7,169 nucleotides of DNA, taken from NCBI GenBank assembly GCA_018827685.1, contig JAHJXD010000030.1, forward strand, positions 1-7,169, written 5' to 3'. This document shows, in pieces, positions 6,201 through 7,169 of this stretch. A program made the translations under genes and the position numbers. Numbering within the stretch: position 1 is the stretch's first letter; each line of letters begins with the position of its first letter. Origin of the DNA: Patescibacteria group bacterium. GTDB lineage: Bacteria; Patescibacteriota; Patescibacteriia; Patescibacteriales; GWC2-42-12. Below the pieces are notes generated by a model. It was given only the letters and a program-made list of their open reading frames with translations. It was not told the DNA's origin and searched no databases.

Positions 6201-6491
6201 TTTTAAAATCCGTTCGGCAAAGCTATGAAAAGTTGAAATCCATAAATCAAAATAACCGATTGGCAATAACAACCCTACCCGATCTTCCATCTCGGCCGCA
6301 GCCTTTTCCGTAAAAGTCAAAGCTAAAATTTCATCAGACTTAGCTAAACCTTGCTCAATTAAATAAGCAATGCGCTGCGTAATGACCGTGGTTTTCCCTG
6401 TGCCAGCTCCGGCCACGATTAAAAGCGGTCCGTGTTTTTTTAAAACAGCGGATAATTGCTCTTTGTTAAGATTTTCTAATAAATTATTCAT
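3261..6491 (-). CDS. UvrD/PcrA-like superfamily 1A helicase fused to a RecB-type PD-(D/E)XK nuclease with Fe-S cysteines
   Basis: This 1076-residue protein is a 3'-5' DNA helicase with a C-terminal nuclease, probably used in recombination and repair. Helicase motifs, in order, are Walker A GAGTGKT (28-34), Ia LTFTEKAAAEM (58-68), STFHSF (86-91), Walker B LVDEFQDT (258-265) and III VVGDDDQSIYKFRGA (285-299). These are followed by IV NYRSAQNIL (322-330), V TAHGAKGLEF (665-674) and VI EERRLFYVAMTRAK (716-729). The nuclease begins at about 813 with SYSQLAAYSACPYQYRF. It has HATL near 853-856, GVVDRID (964-970), the catalytic D980-Y-K982 and YQLAIQ (1001-1006). C826 with C1063, C1066 and C1072 (CxxCx5C) matches the Fe-S cluster pattern of AddB and PDDEXK_1 nucleases. 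UvrD alone is about 720 residues, so this is a single-chain AddAB/RecB analogue. Five palindromic elements are inserted in frame at about residues 184-196, 369-380, 584-596, 769-808 and 877-893. All avoid the motifs listed. The ATG at 6491 has a good Shine-Dalgarno. Confidence 0.95.
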   Translation of the reverse strand: MNNLLENLNKEQLSAVLKKHGPLLIVAGAGTGKTTVITQRIAYLIEQGLAKSDEILALTFTEKAAAEMEDRVGLLLPIGYFDLWISTFHSFAERILKEHSLSIGLPGDFKLLNEFEQWALVKKNLDKFELNYYRPLGNPTKFIHALLKHFSRAKDEDISPAAYLEYADGLKQNLDRMLSGVSKLSLRAMSTGLVMTEGIAEQEVSRLNEIANAYHIYQQVLLYNNFLDFGDLINYTLKLFRERPAILEKYRKQFKYILVDEFQDTNWAQYELIKFLAAPANNLTVVGDDDQSIYKFRGASLSNILQFKKDFTKSEEIILVKNYRSAQNILDLSYEFIKQNNPNRLEWQLENQKIKTPLIPLLKEDKIGLRPCLQEHGGLSKKLIAENSGAGAIEVLQGADLAEEVKLVADKIVELKNKDKASSLNDFAVLVRANDSANNFMAEFDRRGLSYIFGALRGLYAKPLIMDVIAYFKLLDNYHESLALWRILNLPIFNFTYEELVNFNHLANKKAWSLYEVINSNSILKFSANLEKKLKPVLALISQHSVLAREKNVSEVFLAFMNDSGYLKYLTRLAESNIIDSSIIDSSLPIVAQNDKKIIIIEQKTLEAVSLLNQFLKRIKTFESSSNDKTVKAFLVELNLETEAGETGNLAPEIDAGPEAVKILTAHGAKGLEFKYVFIANLVDKRFPTIERSEQIELPDALVKEILPHGDVHLEEERRLFYVAMTRAKYGLYFSWARDYGGARDKKPSRFLQELSIIKNDKSTSSKNIVIAAHEPQSRKLLVVSDPGSLVHGEIHKAFHMASKPGMTVQTPSYFSYSQLAAYSACPYQYRFAHILKIPIHGKEQFSFGKTLHATLQKLFVLINEKKDMIQADLFNQPSCRIDSPLARRSRGVCFDEILQLYEQSWVDDWFESKKKKQERKKQGQEILKGFYEKYQANWPKVLFLEKGFNFKVAYNKDSYVVRGVVDRIDQVNDSLKLVDYKTGKPKDKLTFEDKEQLLIYQLAIQELFKQEIKTLAFYYLDNNSEVEFIGSAKDLEKIKAKIINTIKEIKQGCFKAKPGVLCAWCDYNSICEYGC
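3813..3862. repeat. In-frame palindromic element E5 within the nuclease domain
   Basis: A perfect 7-bp inverted repeat, CCCCTCT (3815-3821) and AGAGGGG (3835-3841), flanks a 13-base loop holding most of the palindrome CTTGCAAG (3829-3836). To its right, AGGAGGG can pair with the CTCCTCC of the loop. It is translated in the helicase-nuclease frame as about residues 877-893, with SPLARRSRGV at the core, between the HATL and GVVDRID motifs. The SPLARRSRGV translation is familiar from short intergenic repeats read in this frame. It lies in a nuclease-domain loop and is richer in G and C than the flanks. Confidence 0.75.
4068..4185. mobile_element. In-frame MITE-like palindromic element E4 between helicase and nuclease domains (118 bases)
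   Basis: The element is bounded by TGTCAT (4068-4073) and ATGACA (4180-4185). It contains a perfect internal hairpin, TTGCGGC-TCATGG-GCCGCAA (4161-4180), and GGATCC/GGATC motifs near 4125-4136. This matches the general layout of widespread small repeats that begin TGTCATTGCGG and end CCTGGGATGACA. It is 118 bases long. It is read as about residues 769-808 (VIAAHEPQSRKLL...SKPGMT), between helicase motif VI and the nuclease start, where a linker is expected. No transposase is present, so any movement would need one supplied in trans. Confidence 0.75.
4706..4740. repeat. In-frame repeat element E3 of the TGTCATTCTGAGCG type
   Basis: The sequence TGTCATTCTGAGCGA followed after eight bases by AGCGAAGAATCT corresponds to a short intergenic repeat seen in many bacterial genomes. 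Here an eight-base stretch interrupts it. It is translated as about residues 584-596 of the helicase-nuclease (IDSSLPIVAQNDK), in the 2B subdomain. It shares the TGTCAT end with the elements at 4068 and 5904. Confidence 0.65.
4732..4761. repeat. 15-base perfect tandem duplication in the helicase-nuclease gene
   Basis: The 15-mer gaagaatctataata occurs twice back to back (4732-4746 and 4747-4761) and gives the peptide duplication IIDSS-IIDSS at residues 578-587. The first copy overlaps the end of the TGTCATTCTGAGCG element, so it may be a slippage or insertion-linked duplication. The length is a multiple of three, so the frame is kept. Confidence 0.9.
5353..5387. repeat. In-frame palindromic element E2 in helicase subdomain 2B
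   Basis: A perfect 7-bp inverted repeat, CCATGCT (5362-5368) and AGCATGG (5375-5381), encloses CTTGCA, with outer arms CTTA (5353-5356) and TAAG (5384-5387). CTTGCAAG at 5369-5376 is itself a palindrome and is also present in the element at 3813. It is translated as about residues 369-380 (LRPCLQEHGGLS), after helicase motif IV, in the variable part of the protein. Confidence 0.75.
5904..5941. repeat. In-frame palindromic element E1 in helicase subdomain 1B
   Basis: Perfect 7-bp terminal inverted repeats, TGTCATT (5904-5910) and AATGACA (5935-5941), frame a second pair, GAGT (5913-5916) and ACTC (5922-5925). The 38 bases are translated as about residues 184-196 (LSLRAMSTGLVMT) of the helicase-nuclease. 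This lies in the 1B region between STFHSF and Walker B, which varies in length across the family. The TGTCATT terminus is shared with the elements at 4068 and 4706. Confidence 0.75.
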
Positions 6492-6498
6492 ATATCCG

Positions 6499-6504
6499 CA
6501 CCTT
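6499..6504 (-). promoter_or_regulatory. Shine-Dalgarno sequence of the helicase-nuclease gene
   Basis: AAGGTG lies seven bases upstream of the ATG at 6489-6491, inside the 17-base gap after the peptidase stop. It fixes the helicase start. It is the clearest ribosome binding site in the window, because the other genes have only weak AG-containing sequences. Confidence 0.75.
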
Positions 6505-6508
6505 AAAA

Positions 6509-7169
6509 TTATAACTTCAGTATTTTCTCAAACTCTTCTTTATCCTTATGCTGTCCGATGGCGGCTAAATTTAATTTTTGGCTGACAAAAATTTCTTTAG
6601 CCACGTGGCGGATATCTAAAGTGCTTACTTTTTTTATGCTGGCGTAATAATTTTCCGGCGTTAAAATTTTATCTTTTTTATTCTGCTCTTTAAATAAAAT
6701 CGCTTGTCTGGCATACCAATTAGCCAAACTATCGGACGATTCAAGGTTTAAAATCGTGTGGCCGATTAAGCATTGCTTAACCCGATTTAATTCTTCTCCG
6801 CTAACCAATTTTTCAGTCAGTTTTTTATATTCAATTAAAATTATTTTTATAGCTTCAGCTAATTTTTCTATGGGCACGCCGGCTTGAGTGGTTAAATAGC
6901 CTGAATCCGTGTACGACTCATTATGAGTTCTAACATAGTAGGCTAAGCCGCGCCGTTCTCTAAGCTCGGTAAAAAGGCGCGAGCTCATGGTGCCGCCTAA
7001 AATTATGGAAATAATTTTTGTCGCGATTTCATCTTTAGCGCCGTAGCCGTAAGTTCTAACCCCAAGCGACAAATGCGCTTGATCGGTTTTTTTATAAAAC
7101 AAGTTTAATTTAGGCACAGTCTGCTCATCATTGGTTTTTAATTTTTCCCGGTAATCTTTTTTAGAAAAA
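6509..7169 (-). CDS. M16 (insulinase/processing-peptidase) family protein, C-terminal part (runs off the window)
   Basis: The visible 219 residues belong to an M16 metallopeptidase of the roughly 420-residue bacterial type. The frame is open to the right edge through FSKKDYREKLKTNDE, so the GTG at 7117 is an internal codon and not the start. The second M16 domain is shown by the segment after PKLNLFYKKTDQAHLSLGV and by GGTMSSRLFTELRERRGLAYYV. That block is the conserved Arg/Tyr block, which in the family helps bind substrate in the closed clam-shell chamber. The zinc motif HxxEH belongs to the first domain and would lie beyond the window, so catalytic activity cannot be judged here. The tail ends ...AAIGQHKDKEEFEKILKL. 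No signal peptide can be assessed. It is the upstream neighbour of the helicase gene by 17 bases, so the two are likely co-transcribed. Confidence 0.92.
   Translation of the reverse strand, partial: FSKKDYREKLKTNDEQTVPKLNLFYKKTDQAHLSLGVRTYGYGAKDEIATKIISIILGGTMSSRLFTELRERRGLAYYVRTHNESYTDSGYLTTQAGVPIEKLAEAIKIILIEYKKLTEKLVSGEELNRVKQCLIGHTILNLESSDSLANWYARQAILFKEQNKKDKILTPENYYASIKKVSTLDIRHVAKEIFVSQKLNLAAIGQHKDKEEFEKILKL

Noticed and set aside
6370..6585. Plus-strand open frames opposite the helicase and peptidase genes (also 4423-4653 and 5233-5493)
   Set aside because: They are shadows of the helicase-nuclease and M16 reading frames, with no ribosome binding site or family signal.
7115..7117. 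GTG as the start of the peptidase gene
   Set aside because: The frame continues open upstream to the window edge with peptide typical of the inter-domain region, and a 202-residue M16 protein would lack its first domain.

Overview
The window is a compact, AT-rich bacterial segment with every supported gene on the minus strand. In transcription order (right to left) they are: the C-terminal part of an M16 (insulinase-family) peptidase, a long UvrD/PcrA-type helicase fused to a RecB-like nuclease, a small four-helix membrane protein, pheS, a small DUF6922-like protein, an AbiEii-type nucleotidyltransferase, and the N-terminal part of pheT. Both end genes run off the window. Low GC, weak or absent Shine-Dalgarno sequences, tight spacing, a TRL variant of PheS motif 3 and the single-chain helicase-nuclease suggest a Candidate Phyla Radiation (Patescibacteria) genome. 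That is inferred from protein style, not proven by a marker gene. The visible reading frames contain no internal TGA, so the standard bacterial code fits.

Regions. 6509-7169 is the peptidase, 17 bases ahead of the helicase, whose good Shine-Dalgarno lies in that gap. 3261-6491 is the helicase-nuclease. 3154-3260 is the only sizeable gene-free gap and holds a convincing extended -10 promoter for the genes to its left. 2689-3153 is the membrane protein and 1624-2652 is pheS. 725-1613 is a very AT-rich toxin-antitoxin-like pair lodged between pheS and pheT. 1-719 is pheT, which runs into a 36-base tandem repeat translated as a 12-residue proline/glycine-rich peptide.

The most unusual property is that palindromic, intergenic-looking repeat elements sit inside protein-coding genes without breaking the frame. 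I count one array in pheT and five elements in the helicase-nuclease. Three of the helicase elements share a TGTCAT end, and two others share a CTTGCAAG core. They fall in expected linkers or in the variable 1B and 2B subdomains, not in catalytic motifs. This resembles the Rickettsia palindromic elements (RPEs) that supply extra peptide segments to proteins, but here several sequence families occur in one gene.

The second notable point is the putative nucleotidyltransferase toxin pair splitting the pheS-pheT unit. Relatives of this toxin fold (MenT) modify tRNA, so the location within an aminoacyl-tRNA synthetase operon deserves attention, although any functional link is speculation.
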